DNA of 64,000 nt, taken from assembly GCA_014529385.2 (NCBI GenBank), contig CM043965.1, forward strand, positions 14,636,912-14,700,911, given 5' to 3'. A program made the translations under genes and the position numbers. Numbering within the stretch: the first letter of the stretch is position 1; each line of letters begins with the position of its first letter. The notes beneath the pieces were generated by a model that saw nothing but the letters and a program-made list of their open reading frames with translations, was not told the DNA's origin and did no database searches. Positions 37,426 through 50,488 of the stretch are shown here, in pieces. Origin of the DNA: Adiantum capillus-veneris. Its lineage: Eukaryota; Streptophyta; Polypodiopsida; Polypodiales; Pteridaceae.

Positions 37426-37735
37426 TGTTAACCCTCGTGGCTCATGGACACCCTATCGCCTACGACGGACACTGTAACCATATTATTTATTTAAGTAGAG
37501 TTAGGCACCGGGCTTGTCGGTCCAATAGGGAAAGGTAGAGTGATCGCCGATGAGAGGCGCACTCTAACACGAACATGCTAGGGTTAGTTGGCTAAGCATG
37601 GGAGCCCAAGTGTGAATGGGGTGAGCTCACATAAAAGCCAATTGAACCTAAAATTGAGTCATTATCTCATTGTGCAATAGAAACTGCTCTTGCTCCATCT
37701 CCACCTTCTCCTTCACCATCTCCTTGTGTGTGTGC

Positions 37736-37779
<44 letters not shown>

Positions 37780-38038
37780 GTGAGAGTGTGTGTGCGATCG
37801 AGCGTTGCGGCGGCACGACGGCGGCGAGGCGGTTGAGCGCGGCGTAGAGGCGTCTCCCTCTTCTTCGCGGTGAGGAATCCTCTACGGCAGGAGCATAAGG
37901 CGGTGAGTGACACACCATTGCCCTCTTGAGCTTACTAGTTAAACTAGTTGTGTGCTTGGAGCCGTCTGCGGCTCGTACACGGTGTATCGGCAAGTCCCTT
38001 GCTTCGACAGTGCGGCAAGGAGCGCACAGTCTCTCAAG
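37426..38038 (+). repeat. 3' LTR of element D (613 bp)
   Basis: Matches 24477-25101 except about ten substitutions and the microsatellite, which here is (TG)n followed by about 11 GA units (37736-37780). GTCTC TSD at 38039-38043. Confidence 0.95.
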
Positions 38039-41000
38039 AGAGAGTGTACACATAGATCATCCATATAAATTTCCAAGAATATTCTCAAGTATTCTTGAAA
38101 AGCATGTGCCATTAATCTCTGGAATGTTTTCGGGGCATTAGTCAATCCAAACGGCATGACTCTATACGCATATATACCTCAATTTGTGACAAATGCCATC
38201 TTATATTGATCTTCAAGCGTGATTGCAAGCTAGTTGAGGCAGAGAATCCATCTAAGAAGGAATATGCCCGCTTTCTTGCCACTCATTCTAGAACATGGTC
38301 AACGATAGGCAAAGGATAGTTGGACCTTATTGTGGTTGTATTGACCTTCTTTGAATTGATACACGCTCGGAGTTTACTATTCTTCTTAGGCACTACCACA
38401 ATTGGAGATACCAAGTCGGTGTGTTCTATCTCGTAGACGAACTCAGCTTCCTTCAGTTTATCAATCTCTTCCTTGAAATGCTTAGCAAATGTATCATTAT
38501 ACATGTACGGTCTCTGTCGGCTAGGCTTTGCATCAGGTTTCAATGAGATCATGTGCTTGTATATTGTCGGATCTACTTCTTTTACGTTTTTATATGACCA
38601 AGAAAACACGTCTTTGTACTCCATGAGAAGACTTATGAGCTTCTCTTATTCTTTCAAACTTAGATCAATTTCTATATATATCGGCTTAGGCTCTTCTCTT
38701 GGTTCTGCCAAGTCTATCTTCTTTGCGCCCGTTTGCCCATCATATGACTCCTTGTCCTTTCACTATCGTATGGGATGAGTCATCACTACCTTTCTGTCTT
38801 AGATAGTGAATTTTCTATAGTGGGAAGGCACGCTCATCTTTTTGTCATTTTTCTCATCCTCTTCCTCACCACTCTCTATTTCCATTGTCCACACTTCCCT
38901 CATACTTTTCTTAAGCTCTTTTGTATTTCTTATTCCTCTCAAATTTGGTCCACTTAGTTTCTCGAAACTCGTCTAGTCCTGGTTCTTTTGTTTTCTTGGG
39001 TTTTGTTTCAATTTCAAACTTTCAAGTTTGTTTTCTCAGGTTTCTTATGCTATCTCATGTCTTAGGATCCTGAGCTCTAGAGAATCTTCTTGAAATTTTG
39101 TCTTTAACACAATCTTCAACTTTTACAAACATAAAAATTTTGTGTGTTTTACCTCTTATTCTAGGCATCAGATTATCTATAGCCATGTGCTCAGCTCTCT
39201 TTTCCTTACAGCATTGTTGACGTCTAGGTCTTTTATTGCAAAAGTCATAGAACCTAACATCTACTATTGTTTACTCTTGTTCACTTGGGTTGTTAGATCA
39301 TTCATTATCTGCATCATCATCTTGCTCAAGATGCTCTAGAGAGTCATAAAACAACTTCTCTTCATCTACTTCCATCGATTTATCTTTTTTGGATGGTTCC
39401 TCATCTTTCCCATTTGCCCCATTAACCATATAGTATGGGACCACATCATAACCATCTTTGTCATAAAATTTTGTCATCGGACCATCCAAAATAGCACACA
39501 CATCCAAGGTTGCTAGAATATGTGTCCATTCTAAAGGATCTAAAGTTTCTTCAGGGAAGGATTCAAGAATGTATTCTTATCTTCAATCACCCTTTCTAAA
39601 ATACACTCTTCTTGTTTTAAGCTTCCGCAATGAGATGCTCCACACATCCATGCTCCTTTGGCTTCCCTAACCAAGATAGAAGTTCAGATTCTGCTAATGT
39701 AGCTAAATCAAACTTGTCAACAAGTGGGTTTTAGTTCACATCTTTGTAACTATGGTCTTTAAGATTTATGCGCATTGTGGTTTCCATGTGACTAATGTAT
39801 ATATGACCATAACCACAGTCTTGGACCATCTTCAATTATCGCATGAATGGTCGTCCAAGTATTATTTTATAGTTGTTCTTCTTCCAAAATCTACTATAGC
39901 AAAGGTATGCTCATACTCAATGCCACAAGAAGTAACAATTACCTTCTCTAAAAGTCCTAGGGATTTCTCCATGTAACCATATGCTAATTTCAATGTCATC
40001 CTTGTGGATCTAATGGTAGTTTTCCCCATTTCTTCCATATCTCTTTGGTTGCAATGGCCACACCCACTTTGTTGTCAAGAATTGCCATGGTTGTAACACC
40101 TTGAAACTCAACGAGGAGCATAGTATTGCCATCCTTGCCTTCACAATACTCTCCTACCTTGTTTAAGGGTATTGGTCACATGTTTAATTGAGGCTTTTAC
40201 TGCTCCTGATCCCTTCTTGTATCTGTGAAGTTGGATCTTTTACACTAGAATTTTATAAGCACTTTCCGACTTTCGTCCACATGTTTGATCGTATGCGGAG
40301 AAGCTCACCTAGTATAATGGTGCAAGTCACACTGTGTAGACGATATGTTTATCAATCCTCTAGAGTCCATCACCTTTTTTTAAGAGAGTCTTTGTGATGG
40401 GAGTGCTTTTACATCAAACTTTGCTTCATATTATCCCATGTAAGAGGGTAAGGTTCTCACAGATTGGGGGTGGCTATCTAAAGATCTTACAGATCCTCTA
40501 TTCCCCCAATATGAGTGAATGTCCAGATTTGCTTGAGATCTTGCCTCAAATTCCTCAATAGGAGGAAGAAAGACATCCCTTCATTTATTGGTATTGTTAA
40601 CTCTCTGACTTAGCTCATCTGCCTCGTTTGCTTCTCGCATTTGTTTCCAAAGTTCATCTAATTCATCCTCTTCTCTGTATATCTCAGGTATGATAGGATG
40701 GAAACCATCATCAGATGCCTGATCTGTGGTATTCATCACTACTCTTGGATTTTTAAATAACTTCACGGGTTCTAATTCAGCTTTGGGAATCTTAGTTATC
40801 TTTTCGAGGCTTGTGTCTTGGTGAGACCATTGGTGTTGGAGTTGAAACCTCTATCCAACCCTCTGGTTTTCTTGTCAGTGGCTCTAACAAAGCTTGGGCT
40901 ATTTGGATCATCTTCTGACATATCTCCAACCTTTTTTTTTCCAACTCAGTGTATGGGTATGTCATCCATCTTTGTTCCTGATTCTGGTTATTCTTAAGCC

Positions 41001-41259
41001 GTGCCTCATAAGCTTTCATAAGTGCATCTAGAGGTTCATTCTCTTTTTCAACTAGTACATATCCTCCCAAACTTGCTTTTTTTGGTTCCTCATTCTTCTT
41101 AGGCTCTACGGCTTTTGGGATTTCCAACCTAGGACTGGTTTGATTATCAAGTATTTTTAATATGTCCCTGGTTTGTTTTAGCACCTCAATCAGGGATGTT
41201 TGTTCACATTCCTTCCTAGCTTTTATGCGTGCTTTCCTAGCCTTCCAAGTGTTTTGTTG
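38039..41259 (-). pseudogene. pol: Element C pol, first half: protease relic, linker, RT start
   Basis: Minus strand from 41259 down. First comes gag-pol linker sequence, including GGYVLVEKENEPLDALMKAYEARL. The protease relic lies near 40140-39740 (TTMAILDNKVGVAIATKE, FAIVDFG), where the D-S/T-G triad reads D-N-K. A linker includes FYDKDGYDVVPYY (39507-39298). The RT fingers and palm follow (38624-38045: VFSWSYKNVKEVDP, SPIVVVPKKNSKLRAC, VMPFGLTNAPKTFQRL, then YMDDLCVHS), where element D interrupts. Many stops are present. The family is the same as G, whose protease relic still reads DSG. Confidence 0.8.
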
Positions 41260-43767
41260 GCTTTTCTATTCAAGACTAGGCGCATCTATTCTAGGTTCTT
41301 CAATTATTGGTTCTTCCATTGCTTTTTTAGCTTGTGCTCTTGTGACAACCTGTATAGGTATCACCGTTACATTTTCATAACCACTACTTGATGGGGTTGC
41401 CTCTAATATGTTCAACGTTGTTTTCACCATTTTATTTGGGTTTTTCGCGTGATCATTAATCAAATGAGTCATTCCACAATTTGAATAGTATACATTTACT
41501 CTAATGATCTTTGTATGAGGACAATCTTTCATAAGGTGGTCACCACCACACTTGTAGCACGGTCCTAATTGTTGTCGAGGCTCTCTTGGAGCCGGTCTCT
41601 ATTGATAGGCAGGCCTTTGTCCTGCGAAGACACCATTGGATATGAGCAATAATGTTATTCATCTAGTTGTATCTACCTTCTCCTGCAACATGAGCTAATG
41701 TTAGTAGTCCAACATTCCCAATCATGCTTCAAGCTTCCAATGCTTTTGGCTCTTTGGGTGGATAATATGCTGAACTAGTCATATATCCACTTGGGTCTTT
41801 GTAATATGCATGCATAGGCACTAAGTCTTGTTCCATTCGGTTCTTCTAAAGTGGGTGCATACCTAATGCCTACTAGTCTTGCTCTTGGGAGAGGTGGTTG
41901 TTGCTCCAAAATTGGTTGTGGATGTTCAACCCCTACTGGCCTTGACAAATTTCTTATTGTATACCTAGGCATTGGTGGTACTTGAGGAGGTGCTTCTTGG
42001 GCTGGTGGGGCATATTGTCACTCTCTCACATACCCCTTGTTGAGTAACACTCTCTCGTTGCATGATCCGTCCATTTTTGCTCAATGGCACACCATTTAGG
42101 TTGCTTAGCCTGTGGCTAAGCAAATGGGCTTATCCTTTTGAGCACTTCTTCAATAAGTTTCTCTTGACTTACAACTGACTTGCTCTTTTGTGCTGATTTT
42201 GTGGACTTAGTTATGCTATGTTGTGATGATGAATCATCATCTAAGTCTTTATAGTCACCTTCCTTGTAGACAACATAGTTGTCTACTACTACATATAGGG
42301 CTTCTTTGGTCAATTCATTTAGAGTTGAGCTCTTTTCTATAAATCCATTTAAAGGTCCCTGTTCCTCAGTCCTTGGATAAATATCAACATGAGTCTGGGC
42401 TATGTTGGTAACTCTTCCACATGGGAAAATTCTACGTAGCGTTTCAACCTTAAAGTCCCTTTCTAACCGATTCTCCCTCTTTTTGCTTGAACTTATGGAT
42501 TTTCGAGATTGTATTGTGAGCTATCCCTCTTTGATTACTCGACAAACTCATCAAATACCTCTTTTATTGACTTGAAATCTCTATGTTCAACTGAATTGAA
42601 CCACGTGGTGGCCCTCCTCTAAAGTTAGTCCAAATATTGCAAATTGCATGGGAAAGTCTAAGATTTTAATGATGTGCACAAATGCTGCCACATGATCCCT
42701 CGGATCCCTATTTTTGGAATATTTCTTGTTAACCCATTTTTGGACTTGAGATGGTCTGATCCTATGGTGATCCATCAATCTAAGCATAGGTTCCCCCATT
42801 CCTCCTCTATGAGCTCTTTCTGACCTAGGATATGGTACATGTTCCTCACCTAGGGGTGTTCCTAATCCATAATTCCTGATTGGTCTAGCAAGTAGTCGTT
42901 CCTCTGCTCGTTCTTGATGTGGTGCTTTAGTGCTGGTCAGGTTTGACATTCTTGTTCTACTCTCATCTTGGTATTGTTGATGGACCGGTGGTATTGGTGG
43001 TGCTTCTAGCCCTGACATGGCTTGATACTCATCCCCTTTTGTGTTTGGTTCTAGTGCTACAAACTGCTTGAAATGATAGTGGGAGGTTTGTGAGTTTTGA
43101 GGGTTGGGCAATGGCTATCTATTTGATTGCGATATGGTGTCGTAATCATTTGAGAAGGGATTTGTAGATTTGATAGGGATTTCTATGGCTTCTCTTTAGA
43201 AGCTTGTGCCAACAACTCTGGCATTATCACTCTCCCTACATCTTCCAGGTGAATTGGCTTGTATTCTCGTCCGTACTTATTGAAAAAAATGATATGGGTT
43301 CTAGTTACAGAATATATGAAAACAAGTACATGACTTTGTCTTTGCTTAATTTATTCACATGGGGTTCCATGCAACGGTAGTAAGAGATGTCTCTCCCCTC
43401 CTCGTGCTTGTAAATCAATATTTTTGTGAATTGTAGCCACTCTCACTAATGTAGAAGGCTTTTGCTACTTTGTCTCCATACTGATTGTAAATTTTTGGGT
43501 CTTTGACAATGAGATAGTGGTTTCCCTCTTCATCGTGGAACGTATCACCATCATCGTTTACTAGGATTACCACTAATCCTCTAGTTGGTCATTCTTCAAT
43601 ACAAAATACATTGACATCCTTAAACATCCGCATACACTAGCGCTCCATGGGCGTTTGTTTCCTTTAGGAAGATTGTCATGTATTTTGATATATTTAAGGG
43701 TTTTTGGGAGGTGCTACCTCCCATAGTCCCTTGCTGTTGGAAGCCTTCAAGTTGTTGGTTAGCCATC
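41260..43767 (-). pseudogene. gag: Element C gag, decayed
   Basis: Likely start MANQQLEGFQQQGTMGGSTS at 43767 (minus). Recognisable blocks: MPNPQNSQTSHYHFKQF (43111), GGMGEPMLRLMDHHRIRPSQ (about 42770), DPRDHVAAFVHIIKILDF, EGDYKDLDDDSSS (about 42250). The zinc knuckle CYKCGGDHLMKDC (41559-41521) has the short CX2CX3HX4C spacing; a second, damaged one is YSNCGMTHLINDH (about 41490). Several stops and frame changes. Compared with G it is the same protein with moderate divergence. No ORF longer than about 175 codons survives. Confidence 0.8.
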
Positions 43768-46700
43768 AACTAATGTGATTCATTGAAAGAGGTGTCAATA
43801 TCACTACCCTCTTTTATGATTGGTGCTAAAAGATCTATCCTTGTTTAGCTCACACTCTCTTATATCAACACTAAGCTAATTTGGTCTCCTACAACTCTCC
43901 TATCTCTTTGAAGACATTTATCAGATCTCAAATTCATCAAATCTTTCACATATAGCCCAATAAGTAAATTTCAACCCAATCAAGTGGGTGCATGGTCAAA
44001 AGCAGCATGATTCCTTCAGGTTTGGCTGAGACAATCACCAAGTAAATGTGTTTTGCACCGTTAACATTGTCGCTGCAGGCGTCGATGTCAAAAAGTCCAA
44101 GAGGAAGAAGGAGGGGCTCACCACCAACACTGATGCGCTTCCTAGAGCTCTGCGTTCTATCAAGATGGAAGGTTCTACATCACCCACAAAACAGTGCACT
44201 TGGCAAGAGTCTTCTTGCAGAATGCATTCTGTCATGGCCGTCGCTCTTGGGCTTGGGGTTTCCGCTTGAATCGTGGCCTGCTGCGTCAGGAAAAGCTTTC
44301 TAGAGAGGGAAAGAGATTGAGGAGAGTTGAGGCGCGGGTTTAAGGCGGGCCTCAAGCTTTGAATCTTGTGTCGGCTTCAGCCTCCTACACGTTGCTGAGA
44401 AACGACCAAAAGCAGTGATGAATCGTGTGTGGCAGTGTGCACTAAATGGAAAGGCAAAGGGTAGGTAGAAGGGGTTTCATCTCCAATTTCCTGTGTGCGG
44501 GATGCTAAGAAAGCGAATTCACGTGCAGGTGAATAGAAACCAGGTCGCATGGCGAGGCGCATTGATGAGATCATCAACAACAAACGGTAGATTTACTGCA
44601 TATGTTATCAAGGCCTGGCAGGGAGGTAGTATGTGTGTGTGTGTGAGAGCGTTGGTGACAAAAGCACGATAGCTGCAAGCAAGTGATTGGTTTTTTTATG
44701 CACCATATTCGGCAGGAGATCATGTGTGTGAGAGTGTGAGTGGGTCAGGCCAGCGGCAAAAAGCCGAGCTGTATTGGCAGCTTCTATGTGTGTGCGTGTT
44801 TGTTCGCTAGCCTGGCTTGCCTGTTTTGCAAGCACTGCAGCGGAGAGCAGTGGGACAGGTACATCGCCTTTTTAGGCTTGCAGGGGTCCGGTCTGCGGGG
44901 CCAAATGGCCATATGTGTGTCATGCGGCATGTTCCTAAGTGTGTGTGTGTGTGTGTGTGTGTTTTGCGAGCGCTGAGCTAGGCATTGGCAAGGAGCAGGA
45001 TGGCGAGCAGATCCACCGCAGCAAGCGTGGGGCCACGCGTGCATCACGGCCGAATCACGACAACAGGCAGTCCAAAAGCATCTTATATTTGAATGGTATT
45101 TTCAAGGGGAAAGAAACTAGAAAGTGCAACATGTGGGTGTAGTGGCATGCATGAGTGTGCGCTTCATAAGAGCAACAAGAGGGAAACATATGACTTGTCG
45201 AGACACGAAAAATTCCGCTAATTTATTATGCCAAATTTTAATTTGATTCAACATGATTATACACACAAATGTTGCAACTTATTCATTATCGCCACATACT
45301 TAGTCGATTAAAACACGAATCATAATGGAAACACACTAAACTTCCCTCATTTTGGTCTCAAACCAATTAGGACGTATATTAAGCCATGCATTGTAGATGA
45401 AAGCACTGATCATACTACATGCAAAGTTAACTCAATTATTCAATTTCAAAGGTGATTTCGAGCCAAGCTTTGTACACACACTAAAAAGTTCAAAATTCCT
45501 TCCCCTTTTGCATAATCATATCCAACAATCAATCATTGAAATTTTGATTGCCACATCCCATGTCAAAAATTTATCCAAATCCAATTGGATTAGTCATTTT
45601 TTATCTACTCACACATGACTTTTGGGTATAATTGTGCACACACCTCAATGTATCATTGCCATGTTCATTTCATTTGCAAAATTCTTCCCAATTATCATCA
45701 TTGCAACTTGGGTTGCTCAATTCCAATATCCCATATCATTCAAGCCCAATGAGGCTTGTCATTTAGGTTTGCATAGCTACACAATTGATTCCGGCATTTG
45801 CACATGCACAAATCAACAAAATTTTTACCATTTTCAATCAAATTGGCATAGTGAGTTGCAAAGGTAATGCACATAAATCATCTTCAATTGAGTACCAATT
45901 GAATCATCCAAAGTCAATCAATCTCATATACACCAATCTTTTAGGTCTAACAATCATCATAATTGGTTATTGCTACCAATTATTCATTCCAATTTGAATA
46001 CCGAATGCCATTGAGTAGACACACAAACCCAAATTTAGACCATAATTATATGCAAAAATTACATAGATTCCACATTGCAATGCTCAAATTTCACACTCAA
46101 TCAATCATAAGTGAATGCATACATGCTCAATTTCTAAAAAATTAACACTATTTTGACCCAATCAAACAATGCACACACTCAAAAATTAAGCACAAAAGAT
46201 CAAATTTGGCTCAATTGGCATTGAATTTAGGCTTATACCTAATCATTGCACACACTTTTTATGATCATTTCACAATCAAAAATCATTTAGGTGCCCTAAT
46301 TGACCATCAATCATAGAAAATCAAGTGGTCTTGGATAGGCACACACACTCAATTTTTGCCCAATTTTTTGGCATTTAGGCTTATCCAATGATTGAATTAT
46401 CCTAGCATACACATCATTTACATGCTTGCATACTCATGTATCATCAATTCCATCAATTTTTATGTATGCACACATTCAAGATTAGGTGCACATACACTTG
46501 AAAATTTTGACAGTTTTTTTTCCCTCTTTGGTGCATGCACACACACAATTATTTTTACGCACACAAATGAATTCTTGATGGGAATTAAGCATTATTTGAA
46601 TACACACAAAGTTTATTAGTCACAATTTGACTATCAATTTCATTCCAAGTGTATCAAATTAGGTGAAAAGTGTAGGTCAATTTGTGTTACACACCTAATT

Positions 46701-47250
46701 TTAGCAAATAATTAGCAACATTGAACCTCATTAATCAATCAAGAATTGACATAACAAGTGAGTGCACTTACATCGTAATTACACTCCAAGGTATTCCTTT
46801 GCTCCACATTAGACGCATCATTGCACACACAAGTGCGTGCACCATCAAATCGGCTCCAAAATTGACCATTTGTAGGTCAAAATCAAACACTCAAATCATC
46901 AAATTAGGCATAAATTGGTACAATTAACTTGATTAGAGTGATGATTCCACCTCTTGCAAGGGGATTTCACATACTTTACACTTCAAATGTTAGTGGTTAG
47001 GTTAGCAAGTTTAGTCAAAATTAGCATGAAATTAGTACAATTAGCATGGAAATGAAGCGAATTAGAAAGGGTTAGCATGAAATTAGTAAAATTGGGGGTT
47101 TGGGGTATTCATAACTCAACATTACCATCAGTTTCTTGCACAAACATCAACAAATCACACCAAAATCGAGTTACACACACTCAAAAACCAACAAAATTAG
47201 TAGTGAAATTACTCTATTCTACACATCCTAAACTCACTAGCTTAGGTTAT
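43768..47250 (-). other. Element C leader, 3.5 kb
   Basis: Between PBS and gag, much longer than in most plant gypsy elements. 44040-45170 is GC-richer with (GT)n tracts (44632-44645, 44939-44960); 45170-47230 is AT-rich with many acacaca and short ORFs. Nothing coding is recognised on either strand. It could include an unrecognised older insertion. Confidence 0.5.
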
Positions 47251-47271
47251 TGATCCCCAGCAGCGGCACCA
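47251..47271 (-). promoter_or_regulatory. Primer-binding site of element C
   Basis: Minus-strand tttggtgccgctgctgggg, next to the LTR end; close to D's tttttggcgccgctactggg, so the same tRNA class is likely. Confidence 0.8.
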
Positions 47272-48215
47272 AATGTAGGGAGGTGTTGTAGCACGACCTA
47301 ATTGCAACCCACAAAGAATTATCAAATCCGTGGAGCGGCAACCCGGCTAGGGCATGGAAGCACGAGCATCGGATGAATGGAATAGAGGATTCAAGAGATC
47401 ACCTCTCCAATGCAAGTAGAGATTAGCCATGGCAAGACTAACTCTAAACACTCTAATCACTAATCTAACAACTCCTACACACATCAAGTCCACCGAAGTC
47501 TGACTTGCCATAGATTAGAAACCCCAAGCACACTAATGATAAGCACACACTAATTACCACACGTCAATCACGGCACTTCATCAATAGCTACACACATGAA
47601 GTGAATCGTGCTAGAGCTTCATAAAACCTATCTACACACAAGCAAACAATAGGGCACATACACTAATTACAAGATTAAGACCCAACTTAATCAACCTAAT
47701 TAGTGATGCTAAATATCACAAATCGAAATGCTTATGGAAGAAGAGAAGTGGTTACTAGCAAGAAGTACATACATCTCTCAAATCTAGAATAATGAAAGTG
47801 TAATACTACTTCATGACAAGATGAAATGTAGAGAAGAAGTAGACTGATGAGAAAATAAAGATTATATTAATCAAGAAGAGCTTACTCTAATTACAATGGT
47901 TAGCACTAGCCTCTCAAGCATAGACATTAAGCTCAAGGCTAGGCCAAAGAGTGAACACTCTAGAGAGAGGGAGCTCTCAAAAGTGGATCCTCAAGAGTGG
48001 ATACTCAAGAATGAAGCCTCCTTGCCTAAAGGCTTCCTTTTAAGGGCTTTCACCATAATCCCTTCTACTATGGGTTTAAGCTTGAGTCCTCAAACTACCA
48101 TATACAAGTTTGGAACTCCAAGTGAGCCCAAAACTTATACAAAGTGAGTGGAAATATTATGCACAACCATAGATATCTCCCGCTTGATGCACATTCGATG
48201 TAGCCTGTGTTAGCC
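47272..48215 (-). repeat. 5' LTR of element C (outer end approximate)
   Basis: In minus sense it ends CCCTACA right before the PBS. The other end is placed by where element G gag similarity starts (about 48216-48225). The matching 3' LTR lies left of the window, so the exact border is not fixed. Confidence 0.65.
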
Positions 48216-49795
48216 ATTGCTAACGGACTAAAAAGAGCTCATAGAGGAGGAATGGGAGACCCTATGCTTAGGTTGGTAGATCATCATAGGATTAGACCAT
48301 CCCAGGTCCAGAAATGGGTTTACAAGAAGTATTCTGGGATCAAATATCGGAGGGATCATGTGGTAGCCTTTGTGCATGTAATTAGAGATGAGGAAGTCCT
48401 AGATTTTTTGACGTAATTTGCAGGATTTGGAATGACTCTTAAAGAGGATGTTGCCACCTGGTTCGATACCATGGAATATAGGGATTTTGTGTTGAGTGAG
48501 AAGGTGTTTGAGGAGTTTATCAAGGAATTCTCTCAAAGAGGGATAGCTCATAACACTATCTCACAAATCCATAAATTCAAGTAGAAAGAAGGTGAGTCTA
48601 TATGAAAAGCAGCCTTAAGATTGAAACGATCTGTGAAGTTATGTCCAGTAGAAGAACTACCAACCCAATCAAGATTAATGCTCATATTTATCCAAGAACT
48701 GAGGAACACAGATCTCCAAAAAGATCTACACATGAAAAAGAGCACTACATTGAATGAGCTAACAAAAGAAGCTCTATATCTGGTAGATTAGTGTGTTGCC
48801 TACAAGGAAGGAGATTACAAGGATTTAGATGATGATTCCTCATCATTGCAGAGTGGATCCAAGTCTGCCAAGTCAATACTAAAATTTGAATCTCTGCTAA
48901 ATCAAGAACAACTCATCAAACAAGTGCTCAAGATGATTAATCCGTTTGCTAAGCCACAAGTTAAGCAAATTAAGTGGTGTAGAATAGAGAAAAGATGGAC
49001 AAATCATGCAACTAAAGGGTGCTATTTCAATAAGGGTATGTAAAAGAATGCAAGTATGCCTTGCAAGCCCAAGTCCCACCAATGCCAAGATACACAACAT
49101 GAATTCTTCTGGGACTAGTAGGAGTTGAAAGACCACAACCAGTCTTAGGACAACAACCTCCACTACTACAAAGGAGACCTATAGAAATCAAATATGATAA
49201 TTGTAGAAGAGCTTGAGGAGTAGGAACTTGTGCCAAGCCCGACATATTACAAGGAGCCTAGTGCATATATGACTAATACATGATATTATCCACCTGAAGA
49301 ACCAAAAGCTCTAGAACCATGGAGCATGATTGGATCTATTGGACCACCGATGGATGCACATGCTTCAAGAGAAGGTAGATACATTTTGGACGAAGGTACA
49401 TTGCTATTCATAGATAATGGAGGATTAGCGGGATCAAGACTTGCTTATCCGCAAAAATATTCTCAAGGAGCACCTCAACAACCTAGAGGACCATGTTATA
49501 AGTGTGGTGGTGAACACCTGATGAAAGGTTGTCCTCGCATGGAGATCATAATAGTAAATACATACTGTCTTGATTGTGGAATCACTAATTTTATTTTTGA
49601 TTGCCCAAAGAACCCTAACAAAGGAGCAAAAGTAATGTTGAATATACTAGAGGCAATAACATCTAGAAGTGGATTAAAAAACAAAAATGTGATACCAATC
49701 CAGGTAATCACAAGAGCACAAGCTCAAAAAATGGAAAAATGTAAGCAGGTTGTCATGACGGACGTCTCTAGCATAGCTATCTGGCACTAACATAA
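48216..49795 (+). pseudogene. gag: Element G gag, decayed
   Basis: Starts in mid-protein at KRAHRGGMGDPMLRLVDHHR, matching C's gag. Further blocks: EVLDF, WFDTMEYRDFVLSEK, FSQRGIAHNTISQI, LPTQSRLMLIFIQELR, KEALYLVD, EGDYKDLDDDSSS, LIKQVLKMINPFAKP. The knuckle CYKCGGEHLMKGC (49496-49534) has CX2CX3HX4C spacing; the second, CLDCGITNFIFDC, has His replaced by Asn. Similarity to C ends around PIQVITRAQAQKM (about 49735). Several in-frame stops. It is the donor-site context for element C, which inserted next to its first residue. Confidence 0.8.
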
Positions 49796-50033
49796 TGTCA
49801 ATACTCAAGGAAGTGACTCGGATGGGACTCGAAGACTCTTTGAGGTTGTCAATCTCAAGAAGCAAACCTAACAAGCTAATGCAACAACTCAACAAGTAAA
49901 CCACCACTCAACGATTAGGGAAATCTATCTATGTCCTTTCTCATTGCTCTAGGTCATCACGTTATTTCGGCACTCAAACGGACTCGAAATGCAATGAAAC
50001 TTTAAGAGGAGGTCTAAGACAGACACCTAGGGA
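49796..50033. other. Unassigned sequence between G gag and element F
   Basis: No ORF or repeat that I can place. Confidence 0.4.
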
Positions 50034-50094
50034 TGTTGCGGAAGGAGCCTATGGAAGCATGATGGCTGTGAATCAGCGTGCAGAGATGACGAGA

Positions 50095-50175
<81 letters not shown>

Positions 50176-50266
50176 GCAAAACAACACGCTATTCTTTTTG
50201 ATTGATTTTCAAGTAAATAGCTACAAAAACCATGCAAAACTTGAGTTCTAACTAAATCGTTACTGC
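50034..50266 (-). repeat. 3' LTR of element F with (GA)n
   Basis: Matches 54132-54391; GA run about 50100-50172 (73 bp) versus about 103 bp in the other copy. It abuts truncated LTR of E directly. Confidence 0.8.
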
Positions 50267-50472
50267 TAAACAACAACTCATTTTGCACTACATGCTTGTT
50301 TATGGTGAGCTTGTGCTAAGCTAAGTCAATACTCAAGATTGTGTTTATGAGTCCAAGCTAATCTATCTTGGAACCTAATTCACTTGAGTGATAACCTTGC
50401 TTACACACACTCACACACTTGCACCATGTTTCTCTTTCATCCACCATAGCTAGCACGATCCAAATCCTAACA
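50267..50472 (+). repeat. 5' LTR of element E, 5'-truncated
   Basis: Matches 53193-53398; ends CCTAACA before the PBS. Confidence 0.9.
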
Positions 50473-50488
50473 TTTGGTATCAAAGCTA
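50473..50488 (+). promoter_or_regulatory. Primer-binding site of element E
   Basis: tttggtatcaaagctat after the LTR; Met-type with one mismatch (AAAGC for AGAGC). Confidence 0.85.

Larger units (their letters stand above)
24477..38038 (+). mobile_element. Element D: complete Tat-like gypsy element with extra domains
   Basis: LTRs 24477-25101 and 37426-38038, PBS 25102-25122, gag, pol, a third ORF, PPT 37411-37425 and a GTCTC TSD. Outside microsatellites the LTRs differ at about ten of roughly 550 bases (1.8%, about 0.7 My at 1.3e-8). Size 13.6 kb. It is inserted in the RT of element C between the catalytic YMDD block and the thumb. Gag and pol carry only three in-frame stops in the main frames, all TAG, plus a frame change between gag and pol. 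No chromodomain. The unusual parts are a second protease-like domain after integrase, W(V/I)PK motifs, and a separate 3' ORF behind a TATA box. Confidence 0.95.
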
